From Anseranas semipalmata (Eukaryota; Chordata; Aves; Anseriformes; Anseranatidae), in the NCBI GenBank assembly GCA_013399115.1, contig VXAA01005633.1, positions 366,519 to 430,518 of the forward strand: DNA of 64,000 nt, given 5' to 3'. The translations under genes were made by a program, and so were the position numbers. The notes under the pieces were generated by a model. That model was not told where the DNA came from, searched no databases, and saw nothing but the letters and a program-made list of their open reading frames with translations. This document shows positions 36,247 to 49,340 of the stretch, piece after piece. Position 1 is the stretch's first letter. Every line of letters starts with the position of its first letter.

Positions 36247-37119
36247 GCCTTAAACTTGCCTGAGTACAGGATATGTAAGAGTAGAATTTTTACTCTTTGT
36301 TTTGACTCTTTTTATCTCTGGTGATTTTGTTTCTTTTTTACCTCCTTAAAGGTGTTGATACATATTAGTGATATATTAATGCATAACTGGATAAGGCAAT
36401 CAGAATGATAAAATAGGATAATGATGATGAGATAAAATGCTTCAGAAAGAGACATTATTTTAATATTTGTGGTTTTGATCTGGATCTAGGCTAGTGTCTC
36501 ACCAGATTCTTTTTTTATCTGTTCATTTCCTGAGTCTCCTTCCCGCTTCATTAAGACATGCTTTAATTTGCATTAAGTAACTAGAATCAGGCATTAAGGA
36601 TCATGTAATAAAGGTGTCTTAAGAGTTGGGCAGTTCATGTACTTGCTCGTAAGTCTTACATTGCCAATTTTCTCTGAACTCTATGAGATAATGGTGAGAT
36701 ATTACTTAGTTTAAAATAAATAGAAAATCATAACATGGGCCATGCTTCTGTGACTCTGAAAGACATGGAAGAGGTTTTTGTGCCTTTCTGATATAAAAAT
36801 GTTCTTTTGATTTATTAGATTTTCTTGCCCTTTAACTTCAGATGTATCTTGAATGTCAACCCTGATTTTTTCATGTTTTAGTCATGTGCATTCATTTAGT
36901 GAGCTCAAATAATTTTCCTGCCTTTCTGGTTAAATTACACCTCTTTAAAAGTGTCCTTTAGACAAATAGCCATCTTAGTTAATGAGAGCCAAAATTTACA
37001 GACAGGCTAGTACTTTTTTTTTCCTCAGATATTTGATTGCCATGCTCCTGACTTCTTTTGGGTTGAATTTTTATAAATTTTAAAGAGGAAGTGTAGATAT
37101 TGATAGTATATGTATGCTT

Positions 37120-37121
37120 CT

Positions 37122-37152
<31 letters not shown>

Positions 37153-37156
37153 TTTT
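37120..37156. repeat. (TC)12 microsatellite with T13 tract
   Basis: A run of tc dinucleotides at 37120-37143 passes directly into 13 T residues. The whole is a pure pyrimidine strand. Confidence 0.95.
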
Positions 37157-40100
37157 GTAATGTTCTTATGATTAGTGGATGGATTACAAGTTGAAATCAA
37201 TTGTTCCAACAGCAGCTTTTGAGCACTAGTGTTTTTACCCAGTGGCTAGATCTGTTGCAGATACTCTGTTCTACATTTCAGAACACAAGTATCATAATTC
37301 CCGTCTGTGAAGGATTAGGGAGAGTAAGCGAACTTTCAAGTACTAAGTTCATAGATTTGATGCAAGATGCAAAATAGCTATGGGATATATAATTATGAGT
37401 AAGCTGGAAAATAATGTTTTAATGAGCCAGAAATATTCTGATTTCATTTTACTTTGCTGAAAAGAAAGTTGTGGCTTACAAGCAGCAGTAAGAATCTAGT
37501 GATGTGGAATCCCATTTGAAGAAGGATCCCTGGATGACGCACATCTGCTGAACCCCCCGCAGGCACAGCCCTGCTGGCTGGACCACTGCAGCGATTAGTC
37601 TACATTAACAGTAGATCAGAAATCACAGTGGTATAAAATGTTGGATTGAGAAACACCAGGTAGATAAGAAAAGGCTGAGGTAAAGCAAAAACATTTTTTT
37701 TTATAGGGTAGAAAAGGGAAATCTTTATTTCTAAATTGTTATATTTTTTTTCTGCAATTTCTGCTTATAAAAGTTTTAGTTCTTTGCCTCATGCCCTTGT
37801 CCTACGCCATAAAATGGATCTTTCACAAGACAACATCTCCAGCAATGCATATGGGTATCCTTTCTGAGCCAATACTGGCAGCAGGTTCACATGGCTACTG
37901 TATGCTCCCGAAAAAACAAAACCCTGGCTTTGCAATGCATGCAGTAGTTTACTGTTGTCGTCAAGAACAACAGAAACATATATCTGTGTTTGAATTAAAT
38001 CCCACAAATGCTATGGTTCTTTGACAGTTGTTTCTGTATTTTTCTGAGGGTTGTAATTTTCAAGTTAGATTAAATATCAGTATCTTTCAATGTATTTTAA
38101 AAAAATAAGATATAACAGCCGTTGATAAGGAAATCAGCAATGAATCCTGGCATTAGAACCACTGGCACTACATTCATGCTTTTGCTATACAATGCGTTAC
38201 ACCTCTCAGAAACATTCAGTTCTGCCCAAGGACGGCACAGCAAAGAATTAAAATTCAAGCACTAGAGGCAGTCTCTTTCTTTCTTGTTGAATAAATGAAG
38301 GGAAACAGAGAAGAAGGGAAAATACAGAAAACAAAGCAATGGATGATTCTGCCAGGATTCACACCAATTATTGCCATGCTTTGTCAACACAGGTTTAACT
38401 AAAGTTTCCTGTTTGCAAATCATAATGACTATGAAAATATATGATACAATATTCTAGTGCAGACTGGTGGTTGCTACTGGCTGCATGGGGATTGTGCAGA
38501 GCGCGAGTCAGTGTGAAAGGGGGCACAGACTCCCTGTATTAGACACGTAAATGCGTTTGGGTAGCTTGTTATATATGGGATCTGCCTTGCCTTAAGAGAA
38601 CATAGGCTTACCAGGTTTTGTCCTTTGTGTCTCATTTGTGAAATAAATCATTTGCTTAAGAATTTTCTAAAAAGAGAGAGGAGAAATGGTCTCTCTGCCA
38701 TAAATGGAAGACAGAAGAATCCCATCTGAGTACGTACAACTAAAGCAGAGCAAATAAATCAATAGGTGCAGTATTCTGCAAGGAAAGCAGAGTCAGCTGA
38801 AAGGTGCCGTTACACAAGGGCTAAATCATCTCTCCCTGCCCATCTGTGGGGATGCCAGAGGAGGGAGAGCAGGGAGAGCCCCAGGGCAGGGTGGGGGGGG
38901 CAGAGGGAAGGGAAAAAGGAATAACCAGCAGGAAGGTGATGGCAGGATTGCTGAAGGGGGCGGGAGAGGCAGAGTAGCGCACCTGCCCCCGGCACCCCAG
39001 TGCCTTGCCTGTGCCGTGCAGCCAGGGCACCACCGCTTTGGCAGGGAGCCCTGAGCCTCCCTCCCTGCCTCCTGTGAGGCTCGAGCAGGCCTCAACTGTC
39101 CTGAGGCAGTGGTGTTTTCCTTGAAAAACACATCTTTATTGCTTTACAAATTCATTATAACAAGGGACTCATGTTCAGACTGAAGGACACACTTATTATC
39201 GTCCTGTGGTTTTCAATTAATAAGTTCACAGCTAACAGTTTTTAAGTACAGTGAATCATGCAAATTTCCATATCACAGCAGCTAATTTATTTGTTTATTG
39301 GGGAATAGCAGGCGCCACATGAATCTGTTTTTGAAATGAATTCCAAGTAAGGCAGACGATTTTGGTCAGAGCTGTGGGAGGGGGGAGCAGGAGGGACCAG
39401 CAGGATAATGTAATGCAGCCTTCACGCAGCACAGGGTGTCTAACGTGGGATATGAACGTGAAATGAGCAGCAGCACAAACCTGATATCCAGGGGACTGAT
39501 CCTGAAGCCCAGCCCTCACTGACTGGTGGATTTCTGGCCAGAACTAACGTGAGTGTATCTCCAGGTCAGAATGATAAAATCCAGGTGCTTTCTGTATACA
39601 ATTGCCGATGACTTCATTCTGTCTTCCACGTACAGTTCCAGCTTTTGTTCCCCAGGCACTTTTCAATGCTGGTTGCAAACACAAGGATCATTAAGTTACA
39701 AGCTGGATTTATTTACCGTTCGCAGCTAGATCTGAGAGTAGTTGTCTGTTATACCAGATTTTAATTTCAAGCCTGTCTGATGGGTTTATAAGATGTGTTC
39801 TTACCTGTTCTTGCAACTTCGCACAATTATGCTTTGGACTCAGTTCTGCCTCTAAGAGCCATAACAGAGCTCAGAGGAAGACTTGAGCAAGAAAGACATA
39901 GCGGAGTGGAGTGCCAGAGGTTTCCAGGGCACAGGAGTGTTGTGACTTGCGGTGTGGCTGCTGCAGAGCTCATACATGGGCATGACACCTGCAAATAGCT
40001 TTGCAGAAAGTGCATTAATCAGTGGCCATCGCTAGAGGTTTGCTGGATTCCAGTGGTGCAAAGGCTCTTCTCTATGCAGATGGCTTTCACTCAGCGTTCG

Positions 40101-41343
40101 TACAAATAATCTTCTGCAGCCCATGCGACTGCTCTCAGAATGAAGCTGCCACTGTGCTTTTGGCCTGATGTTTGTGGGGAGGGAAACCTGGTAGGTATTA
40201 TAGTGACCTTTTCCAAGGAAGCAACGCCATAGGCAAGGGACTGTGCTCCAGATTCATCATACTAAATTTTAGGCACCTGAGACCTCAGCTATATCATTGG
40301 TGAAGGGAGCTTCAGAGGTTATCTGTCAGCTATGATCTGGTGCCTTGATTTCTGGTTTGGCTACTGAGGAGGACAAAGCTTCAAGTGGTGATGATTTGGT
40401 GAGATGTCAAAAGCAAGGGGGTGGTTCTGCACCAGCAGTGCCCTTCTCGCAGGTGGTGGGTCACAGGACCACCTTTCTGAGCCCTCTTCCAAGTCATCTT
40501 TCTTTTATTTTTTTTTCAATCAAGCTGAGATATGGGCTAAACAAGTTTGTAACCTGTGCACTTTGGCTGCTGTGTAAAACGGAACTAGTCTGTCTTATTG
40601 TAGTCATTTGCACAAATTATATCCCTTAAATGCTTATACAATGAGGCTATAATTTAAACCATAATTTAAATGTAAAAGTGACAGGGGCCCTAAGCAGGCT
40701 ATCTAAGGGAGAGGTTGACTGATGTATGCGATGTTTGAAAGGAGATGAAAGAGTCACAGATACGGAGAAGCCCATTCCAGATAATGGCAGCGGAAGAGGA
40801 AATGGTTCCTGCAACATGAGAGATGAAAGTGGAAGAGGGAAACACTTATGTAGCTGTGAGAAGGAATTTGGCTGGTTGTGACTGAAAAAGAAAAGATGTT
40901 GAGAAGAAATAACATCATGAAAAGGGAGGAAAAAATGAATATTTTTAAACAGGGAAATAGACCATTGGTCAGAAGTAGGCAACAACTTCAGCAGAGTGTG
41001 ATAGCACTCGAAAAATTCCCAAAGCCTTTCTTCATCAGGATGAATATTCACATCAAATGCTGAGATTTAATTAAAACCATATTCAACTGAAGAACTCTTC
41101 TGTCCTATACATGTATTTTTTTCATGTTTTTCATTTTGTTTAACCATCCAGAATGGAGAGAAGTCATAGTTCCTGCAATTCAAGGAACCTGACTTGAATA
41201 TGATGGTTCCTTTTACAACCCATAAAACTCATATGGCTAATAAAGAGCATTTCTGACCTTTCACTTTAGGATCACTCTGACTGCTTCCCACATATTCAGC
41301 CCATCTGTCTTCCTCTGGATCTGTACTTCTTCTCCTCAGCAGG

Positions 41344-41377
41344 AAAAAAAAAAAAAAAAGAAAAAAGAAAAAAAAAA
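41344..41377. repeat. poly-A tract with two G interruptions
   Basis: A16, G, A6, G, A10. This is the first member of the purine-biased zone that extends to about 42.46 kb. Confidence 0.95.
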
Positions 41378-41762
41378 CACAGCAGAAATAGGTAACAAAA
41401 AATGTAACTATTTAAACTGCAGAAGGCAGGAAAATACTTAAATATTGTCTTTAGAAGTGGTTTATATTTTGCCGTTTGAAAGAATAAAACTCAGATGTCC
41501 TAGTGTTTTCACTCAGTGAAGATGAAGGCAGAGCATCATGGCAGAGAAAATCTAGAATATCCCAAAAGCTAAACTCAAAATATTTATTTTCCACATCAAG
41601 AGCAACTACTGATTCACAAGCACAGAGTTGCTGTAGCATCACTTGTGTCAGGAAAATTTGTTCCTTTAAAACAGAAAGGAGCACTTAACAGGTCCCCTAC
41701 TCAGACCATTTTTCTCCAACACAATTCCACATGTTTTTAATAAGAAATAAATAGGTAGCAGG

Positions 41763-41782
41763 AAAAAAAAAAAAAAAAAAAA
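41763..41782. repeat. poly-A tract (20 A)
   Basis: Uninterrupted adenine run, flanked by gg on both sides. Confidence 0.95.
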
Positions 41783-42056
41783 GGATTTTTGTTGTGAATT
41801 AAGTGATCTCAGTGCAGTACACTGAGTGCAAATTCTGGCCACAAACATGCTTAATATGTAAATAGCTCTGTTTGTAATCAAAGCCTTCAGAAATTCAGTT
41901 TCTGGAAGAAAAAAGTCATACAAGTTTCAACACTCAGGCTAACCCACTGAGGTCAGTGGAGATACCTTCTTTGTCAAGGTGGACTTCGAATTCTGGATTC
42001 ACGATGAACAAAAATTATACACTGAAGAGCTGCTTAAGTAACAACAGGCTCACAGG

Positions 42057-42460
42057 GGAGAAGAGAGCATGAAAAAGAGGATCAAAAAGAGAGAAGAGGA
42101 ATGAAACAACCAGAAGGGAGGAATTAAAAAAAAAAAAAAAAGAGAGACAGGCTGGAAATGATCTAGAGGATAAATAAAGATAAAGGGCATGCTTAAAGCA
42201 CAGGAGAAGAAAATGACAGACAAAAGAGACAGGAATAATGACAGGGAGTAAGAGTGGAAAATTAAAAAAGAAAAGTAAAGAAAAGAAAAGAAAAGGCTTA
42301 AAATAAGAGTGGGTGCTGGGAATGCTGAAAAGACGGATAGAAACAATACTAAGAGGGGAAGAGAAGAAAGACTGGCATGAGGCCTCGGTGGCACTGTGAG
42401 GAGAGAGGCTTGAAACTCAACAGCACAACAATAGAGGGATGAGAGACAGAGGCGCGAGGG
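42057..42460. repeat. purine-rich strand-biased tract (GA-rich), about 400 bases
   Basis: The plus strand is overwhelmingly A and G, with few pyrimidines. It contains an A16 run (42126-42141) and gaaaa pentamers (about 42268-42296: aaaagtaaagaaaagaaaag). The opposite strand therefore shows long Phe/Ser/Leu-rich open frames (for example 42050-42469), which are compositional artefacts. Polypurine tracts can adopt triplex (H-DNA) structure; that is general knowledge, not shown here. Confidence 0.8.
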
Positions 42461-42554
42461 GGGCAGCACTGATCAAATAAGAACCAAATGTAACTGTAAC
42501 AAAGGTTCTGAGATGTAGGCAATGAAAACATCTTAACAGGGAAATGTTTTGTAT

Positions 42555-42560
<6 letters not shown>

Positions 42561-42596
<36 letters not shown>
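42561..42596. repeat. (GT)18 microsatellite
   Basis: Pure gt dinucleotide run, preceded by the related gtatgtgtat. The longest perfect dinucleotide repeat in the window, and likely to be length-polymorphic. Confidence 0.98.
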
Positions 42597-42598
<2 letters not shown>

Positions 42599-44558
42599 TT
42601 TCACGTACTCAAAAAGATTCTTTCTTTCCCCCACCTAGCCCTCCCCCCCAGCCCAGAACAGCTCAGTCTCAAAAACAAAGGCAAGGAACACTCAATGTCA
42701 CTCTGGACTTCAATTATTATTTGTTTTCTTTTCATTCCCTTTCTCAATTTTCAAACAAGCACCTCTGTGGAGGCTGCCCCTCCTTAAAATCCATTTTTAA
42801 AATTCTGTCTTGCTGTGATAGCTGCAAAAGATGTGACAATTGGCAGGCTGCTGCTGTGCTGAAACTACTGTTTGTTGTGCTGACCAGTTTTCTAGCTGTT
42901 TCCTTGTAATTCCTAGATAGCTCTTCATACCCACTTATTGTCTTCTCTCTTGGAGCGGAAGCACTTTAGGATGGGGCTGTCTCTGTGCTTGTGCAGCAGC
43001 TGGTGAAGGGCAATATTAGCAAAGGTTCTTCCATGATTGTTACAAGTCACTTTTGAAAATTTCTGCCTGTACCTGATGGATTCAAAAATGGCCTTTTTCT
43101 TGGTTGAAAGGAGGTATTTAGCTGCAACACTGCATTCCTGTTTACACATGCCACAGAGGAACTCACGTAAAAGCCTCCAGACCTGAAGGGAGGTCATTGC
43201 AGCACCTACATAGATGGATGGCTATAGCTCCTGTGATGCTGGTGCACAGGGGTGGCAGGGGCTGTGTAACATGGGCTTGTCATGCCATCCTTGCAAGCTC
43301 CCTGCTCACTTTCCTGTGACCCACTGTGGCAGCTGAGTGTCCTTTGTTGTGCACAATCCCTCAGGGTGGGTTTGTGTTGGCCCAGTCACCCACAGGGCAC
43401 AGCAACAGCCAAGAAAGCACGAGGAAGAGAAGCAAGAAGTGCTCATGTTTGTTGTGTGTTTGGGGAAGTAGTAAATCCTGCTTCCTTTGTGCCCCTGTGA
43501 AGGGTAGAGGGTGCAGGAGGGCTCCCGTGGACATGGACTTTCTCTGTAGAGGGGTAGATTTAACACTCTGATGTCCTCTCAAACCCACGTGGCTGTCTCC
43601 TGTCACACAGCTTTGATCTGCTCTGCCCTGACTACCATTTCATTGCTGATGCCAGGGACAGCAGATACATCATGACAGGAATGCATCTATACTGTTCAGA
43701 CATCTGATGGAAAAGGCGGCTGTTGATCCAACTGGGGAAGGAGTGGCTTTGTGAACCACGTGCAGGGCAGTTGCTCAGTTCTCTTCTGCAAAACATCACA
43801 AGAAATATGGCAACACCTTCCTCAACCTGCTGCTCAGACAGGTGGCACAAGAGCCCCTAAACCTGTGTGCAGCAGTAAGGGGATATTTCAAAGATGTACC
43901 TTAAATATTGACTGTCACTGATACTTCATGTAGATTTTTCTTTTTCAACAGACAGCTGCTGTCAGACTCAAATGGGTCACTTGGGACAAGAAGAGGAACA
44001 TGGGAGAGAAATAAAATGCAATTATTTACAGTGTAACTGAGCAGTTTTTTACACAGAGGGTGATGCAACAGAAAGAGAAGCAACAGAAGTGAGGAACAGT
44101 TGCTAACTTGACAGAAGAGCAGCTTCCTGCAGCTTCCTGGTTCTTCTTTAGATTTTTTATTTTAATACTCTTTTGTACCATGACCAAGCAAAAGAAAGTC
44201 TTCAACTACTAAGTGCAACTTATGGGGCAAAGTGGGGAACTGCTGAGAGTACTGTGCTTCAAGGAGCCAGTGCTCCTAAGGTACTGCTCAGGTACTGTTC
44301 AACGCACAGGTTGAAATAGGTTTAGGTTGTGAAGTTTGGATAAAAAACTGCAGACAATTCCAAGTTTCTCTAAACCTGATGGTGGATATGTTACTGGGAT
44401 GTTGCAGGAATGAAGTTCTGCAAGTGAATCTGAATTTCCCAAAGGTCTGGGCTGTACTTTCATGCCAAGAAATTGCATTATTGTGTTTTTAAACAAATGA
44501 TCATTAATGATGATCTTTATGATCATTGACATTGTTCTTGTAGAGGAGCCAGGGAAAT
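42597..44558. other. unique non-coding DNA
   Basis: No recognised genes or repeats apart from a 10-bp tandem duplication (gcagcttcct twice, 44119-44138). Overlapping short frames on both strands at 43280-43610 show no domain features. Confidence 0.5.
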
Positions 44559-45045
44559 GTCACCCAGTGCAATCCTCGCTGCTAAAGGGTTAAACACTTT
44601 CTTGGCTGAGGCAGCTTGCTGACCTAGCTGAGAGAAAAAAGCTATAGGTCAGTGAGTGAGATTGCCCTTCCTTTAGAAGAACTGCCCAGACAGCCCAGGA
44701 AGATTGCAATAAGTGTGTAGAGACTAAGCTAGGAATTAGAGACTAGGGACTGCTGATTTCAGTTCTTTTATGTGCAGTCTTTGGGCAGAAATCCAGGGAG
44801 TTGCATTAGCATAAACTATCCCAGTAAGTCAGAGGATACATTGCTCAGCCCCACCTAGCCGGAGGGCTTGAGCACCACTGTACCTGGAACTGCTAACAGT
44901 TGGACAGGGAGCTGACAGATGAAAAGATAGATTGGTCTGATCTGATAAGTGGAGGCATGGCTAAATGATTACACAGGGCAAAAGGGAAGGGGGAAGGGAA
45001 GAAGCCATTATTAATAAACTTTAGATTTCTCTCATTCTTCTCTCA
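44559..45045 (+). mobile_element. possible solo LTR
   Basis: The block begins tgtcacccagtg and ends ttcttctctca (TG...CA limits). It has a polyadenylation signal aataaa at 45013-45018, 27 bases before the proposed end, and a purine-rich stretch (aaaagggaagggggaaggga) just upstream of it. Length (487 bases) and signal position suit an LTR. No target-site duplication is visible, there is no matching second copy in the window, and I recognise no named family, so this is a weak call. Confidence 0.25.
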
Positions 45046-48000
45046 GTGAGGCTTTCTCTTGTTCTCCAGCTCTGAGATAAAAGCAAGCAGTGAAGGCAAT
45101 GCTGAACATATTCAGCACATTCAGCTGAACACAATTCACAGAAATGGTGTTGCATTTCAGTCAATACACAGCATAGTGGGTTGTACCAAAGAAATAAAAT
45201 CTGGAAAATGCAGGACATGATCTTACTGTCGGGCCATTAAAAAGGTTTAGAGCCTTGGAACAACAGCAACAGAGAGGGTCCTCAATCTACTACTTTTCTG
45301 GGTGGAGCAGTAGCAGAACAAAGAAAATGTGGATGCTTGACGGTTGTCAACTGTAGATACTAGAGCGGATAGTTTACCAGCAATAATATCTCCAAATTAG
45401 CATTCTTAGTGTCTGGAGATGCCAGACAGCCAGTGGCAGCCAAATTTACAACTGATAAACTCTCTGTTTGAGCTCACAAGTACCCAGCATGCTGTGTCAG
45501 CTGGCTGGCACCTGTTCTCACAAAAAATAATAGAACTAGTACATTACACTCTGAACAGCAGTTGACAATTTGACCATGAGTAGCACCATGTTTAGCTACA
45601 GCCATACTTCACTTCTGAAATTAAACAGTGGGAAATACCAACTGCGAATTCATCATCAGGCATTTGGTTAGGAGAAGAAGTGAGTGGCTGTACATTGGTT
45701 CAAAACTAAAGTCACAGATGGAGATGGGTAAGGCAGAGGCTTGGAAGTGTCTATAAGAAAATGAATGGGGAATCTGAAAGCAATTCCTTAAAGTTCTGCC
45801 AGCTGAAGAAGATGACAGGGTGCAAAGCACTAAGTAGAAGTCTGGTGGGAGATCTTTCTGGCAAAAACCACCTGCAGGCAGATTGCTTTCAAACATGGCC
45901 TTGAAAATCACTCTGAATCCAAGGGAGCCAGCCATGGCCATAGTGTGTTGCTTTTAATGCATGGAGACAAGGATCATCTCCCCTCCATGCTGACCTGTGC
46001 TCCAATGCAATTACCTCTCTAGCTGATTGTACAAGCCTCTTCCTCACAAGCGGGAGCTATTTTCATAGACCTCATTGTTTTAGACAGTTTTAGAAATGAT
46101 GGTCTATTTCTAATGTAAGAGAGCCCTAACAATGGCATCCCTGCTAATGGACTGTAATTACAGGATTGATCCCACATCCCTGCCGATATGAGCCCTTCTG
46201 TGCTTTCTAAGGCAACAACAACAGCATAAATCAATGGTCTGCCACAACAAGCTTCAGTGGATTCAGGGTGAGTAGACCTTCTTATATACACAGTAAGCCT
46301 TGCAAAATGGGGACAACACACACCTGATTAGCATAGTATAATTAACTTATCTCCATGGACATGTGAAGGATTGTCCTTGTACTGTACTTCATTTAACAGC
46401 AGTCAAGAAACTGATCATTTTCAAAATAGGTCTTTACACTTGAGAGTGGCTTTATCTGTGTTAGAGAGAGCAGCAGGAGCTGCAGAAGACATAGAACAGA
46501 TGTTGAACAAGATTCTTCCCTTGGGGGAGAATGATCTCTTTCTTCTGTGAAGACATGGCACTGACATGTTATTGGATAGGAGCAGGGAAAGTATCCCAGC
46601 ACAGACATTGACTTTACAGTCTTTCATGGATCAAGTGTCTGCAAAATCATGTTAATAAAGAGAAACACTTGTTTATGGAGCAATAAAGAAGATACTTTTT
46701 GGTATATTCATGAAAAAGTATAGCTACTTCATATTTTTGTATTTGAAAGTGAGACATCTGTTATGTCACATTACCAAAACTAAATTTATAAGGGATAATA
46801 TATATTTTGACAGGAACCATTAAATCATCAAAAGCCTTTGTCTTGTTCTGAGCAAAGTTTCAGCTATGCCCATGCCTGACCATATACCCTATTGATGTGG
46901 GTTCTGACCCTGAAATACAGACTTGGCCTCCTGGTTTGCCTTCAAACCTGCCTCATCATTACACATTGGTCTAGTAATCTTGACTCTTAGCTGAAGCCAG
47001 CTTCTGTACCTGGACCTGCTTTGCCCACCTTGCTGGGGTCCTGCAGGGCTGGGCTTTTGAGAGCCATGCCCTGCTTGCTTTGCTGACGTGCTCAGCTCCT
47101 GACTTGCCTTCCCTTACTGAGCAGTCCACTCTGCTGCTCCCTGACATCTAAGACTTTTTTCTGTGTGGTCACTTATTTGTACCCAGCAAACAAGTACAAA
47201 CGTGTTTGTACACCTAGATGCACTAATTCTTATTTCATTGACAGTAGTGTCCTTGACATGATGGGGTCCTGTAGCAAGCTTATGCAGAATACAATTCTTT
47301 TACAGTCTTTTACAGTCAGACCTGATACTCAGTAACTTAGTTGGATCCAATAGCACCCAATGTCTTTGTCAGATTCAAATGTCCTGAATGTCCTAAAGGA
47401 TGATCTCTAAGTTAACAACAAAATAGTATTTACTTCTTATGAATCAAGAATCTGTGTATGCTGTCACATGAATCAAACTGATGAATTAGTGCAGTGGTTC
47501 AATTAAACTCAGAGGGAAATGATCAAGTGATTTATCTAAACCAGTTGCTGCAACCAGAAGATATTGGTGCTTATTAACAGCAAGAGTAGTTTCATCAGGG
47601 TTTCCTCTTTTTGGCATCCTATATGGTCCACATGCAACAAAATGTTGACTGAGGGACAGGAAAACAATACCCCTGCCACCATGAAGTATACCCAGAAACT
47701 AAAAGGTTGGCTAAGGAATTTATGAGACTTTGCACAACATCATGTCCACTGGGTCCAGACCAGAGCAAGAACAAACAGATCAAAAAGGGGCCAGATGAAG
47801 AAAATGTGAGCCTGGAACTGAACCTTGGTGTTAGTGTCCAGCTGGCCTCGTTATTAGCCAGATGGCAGGTTCAATATCAAGCCCTTGGAAGGGTCAGCCC
47901 AGCAAATTACAAGATCTGCCAACTGGATATGGGAAAAGAAGAAAAAAGAAAAAAAGCCAGATCTATCATGTCCATCTGCTGGGCAGATGGACAGCCAGAG

Positions 48001-48597
48001 AAAGAGTTCTCATAGTCCTATGTAAGTATCATCCAGGGCTGGAGCTAAGTGATAATTCCTCAGAGTACAGATTATACCAAAAGAGATATCTGATCTTTGC
48101 ACAATACAAAATGATGACTTGCCTTGTAGATGTGTTCAAGGCATTTTTTTTTCCCAGATCTATTGGATGAAGTATCTCTTATCCTCTATACTCCCATTTG
48201 TATGTCTGGTCTCCTTTGTGAGGGCACATGAGGCCTGGCAACAGAAGAACTGTAGAAATGTGGAAGATGGACACCACTTGTTACAAAGCGTTTGGCACAG
48301 CGTCATTGATCTTAATGCCAGCCCAAACCACCCTGGAAAGTTCTGCAATGGCCTCCCCAAGATATGCCTTTGAATTAATTTGTTCCCTGTGCAGGGCATA
48401 GGAAAAGCATGGTACTTGTCCTTCAATTTAACCTACCAAAGCTTTTGGTAGGTATCTATTCCTCAGGTACCCCTCTAAAAAGGCTTCCCTTTTCAATCAG
48501 TATTTCTCTGACCTGAGGACTGTTGTCCATTATAAAAAATACAGCAGGAGTATTTCAAAGAAAAAGTCTTACAGCCTCACAGAGATTACATGGGACT
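45046..48597. other. unique non-coding DNA
   Basis: No gene recognised. A 10-bp tandem duplication (tcttttacag twice) lies at 47297-47316. The plus-strand frame at 47707-48015 is Lys-rich, opens at TTG and matches nothing I know. A stretch at 48300-48345 weakly recalls a CR1 tail in the plus sense but lacks upstream CR1 sequence. Confidence 0.45.
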
Positions 48598-49340
48598 TCA
48601 AATAATTGTGTGAATTGGAAATGTCATCTGGAGAGGAGATCCCATTGCAATATTCCTTGGAAATTTTGTTCTAATCACTAGACCCCTCAAATACATGACT
48701 AGAAGAAAGGCAGCTATCATACCAGCAATACCAGCTAGGACCATGACATCATTGCAAACTTGCCATTCAAGGCTGTCCAATCTTTGTGGCCAAGTGAGAA
48801 TTATTGTCCAGCTATTATATGATTTTTTATGCTGAACTTGCTGCACCTTTTGCAGATCTAACATAGATATCTTTTGTTTTGGGCACAAATGTTTAGTACA
48901 TTGAGCCTTGATTCTTTAAGTGGCAGCTTTACAATCTAGACTGTATTACACAGGATAGCACTGTTACAGGAACATGAGGAAAAAGAAATATCCAACATCA
49001 TATTCAAGCTCCAAGGTTCAACATGGTAATCAAGGTTGCCTCCAATGTTCAAAGGTACATCGAGACAATGAAATACTTTTTTTTTAGCAGTAACATTCTA
49101 TTTTGTTTTATCTACCCTACATAGTAGCTTGGGAATTATGATACAGTAGCTTACTTGCAATCGTTTTATTTCATGGTGAAGTGTTGCCCTGGATGACAGA
49201 GGATATTTGCACCCTATCTTTTCTTCAGGGTGGGATTGCGGGTAACAGGGAACTTTAATCAGGAAATTAGTTTCTAATACACACTTCATATCTGAACTAA
49301 AACACTGATTGGATGCACCCACAGCCAATTGATACAGCAC
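48598..49340 (-). pseudogene. decayed minus-strand frames with envelope-like features (tentative endogenous retrovirus remnant)
   Basis: Two minus-strand frames, 49340-49098 and 48888-48598, are separated by in-frame stops and at least one frameshift. The upstream frame has several cysteines spaced as in a disulfide-bonded ectodomain (KCVLETNF, VPCYPQSH, KIGCKYPL). The downstream frame has a roughly 20-residue hydrophobic stretch (VMVLAGIAGMIAAFLLVMYL) followed by basic residues (RGLVIRTK), the layout of a membrane anchor with a short cytoplasmic tail. In order these recall the transmembrane subunit of a retroviral Env. I see no flanking LTRs, gag or pol, no furin site and no recognised immunosuppressive-like motif. 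Frames this short can arise by chance, so the call is tentative. Whatever it was, it is broken and non-functional. Confidence 0.22.

Larger units (their letters stand above)
35443..41342. other. unique non-coding DNA with simple repeats
   Basis: No gene recognised. Simple tracts are listed separately. A GC-richer patch at 38810-39110 contains a G9 run near 38891 and open minus-strand frames of Pro/Leu-rich composition with no recognisable domain. At 40700-40840 a stretch (ggagatgaaagagtcacaga, ggaaatggttcctgcaacat) weakly resembles the tail of an old L2/L3-like amniote repeat, not firm enough to annotate separately. Confidence 0.45.

Noticed and set aside
40262..40300. taggcacctgag phrase resembling the palindromic amniote repeat
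   Set aside because: Only one short phrase matches; neighbouring sequence does not follow the family.
40647..41051. 134-codon minus-strand frame
   Set aside because: Opens at GTG; the C-terminal two thirds are the complement of purine-rich DNA; no recognisable family.
42050..42469. 139-codon minus-strand frame rich in Phe, Ser and Leu
   Set aside because: It is the complement of the polypurine tract; the lack of stops is a composition effect and it opens at TTG or CTG-type codons.
48300..48345. Possible CR1 3' tail (cattgatcttaatgcc, agcccaaaccaccctgg)
   Set aside because: Only a short phrase resembles the CR1 tail, upstream CR1 sequence is missing and there are no terminal octamers.
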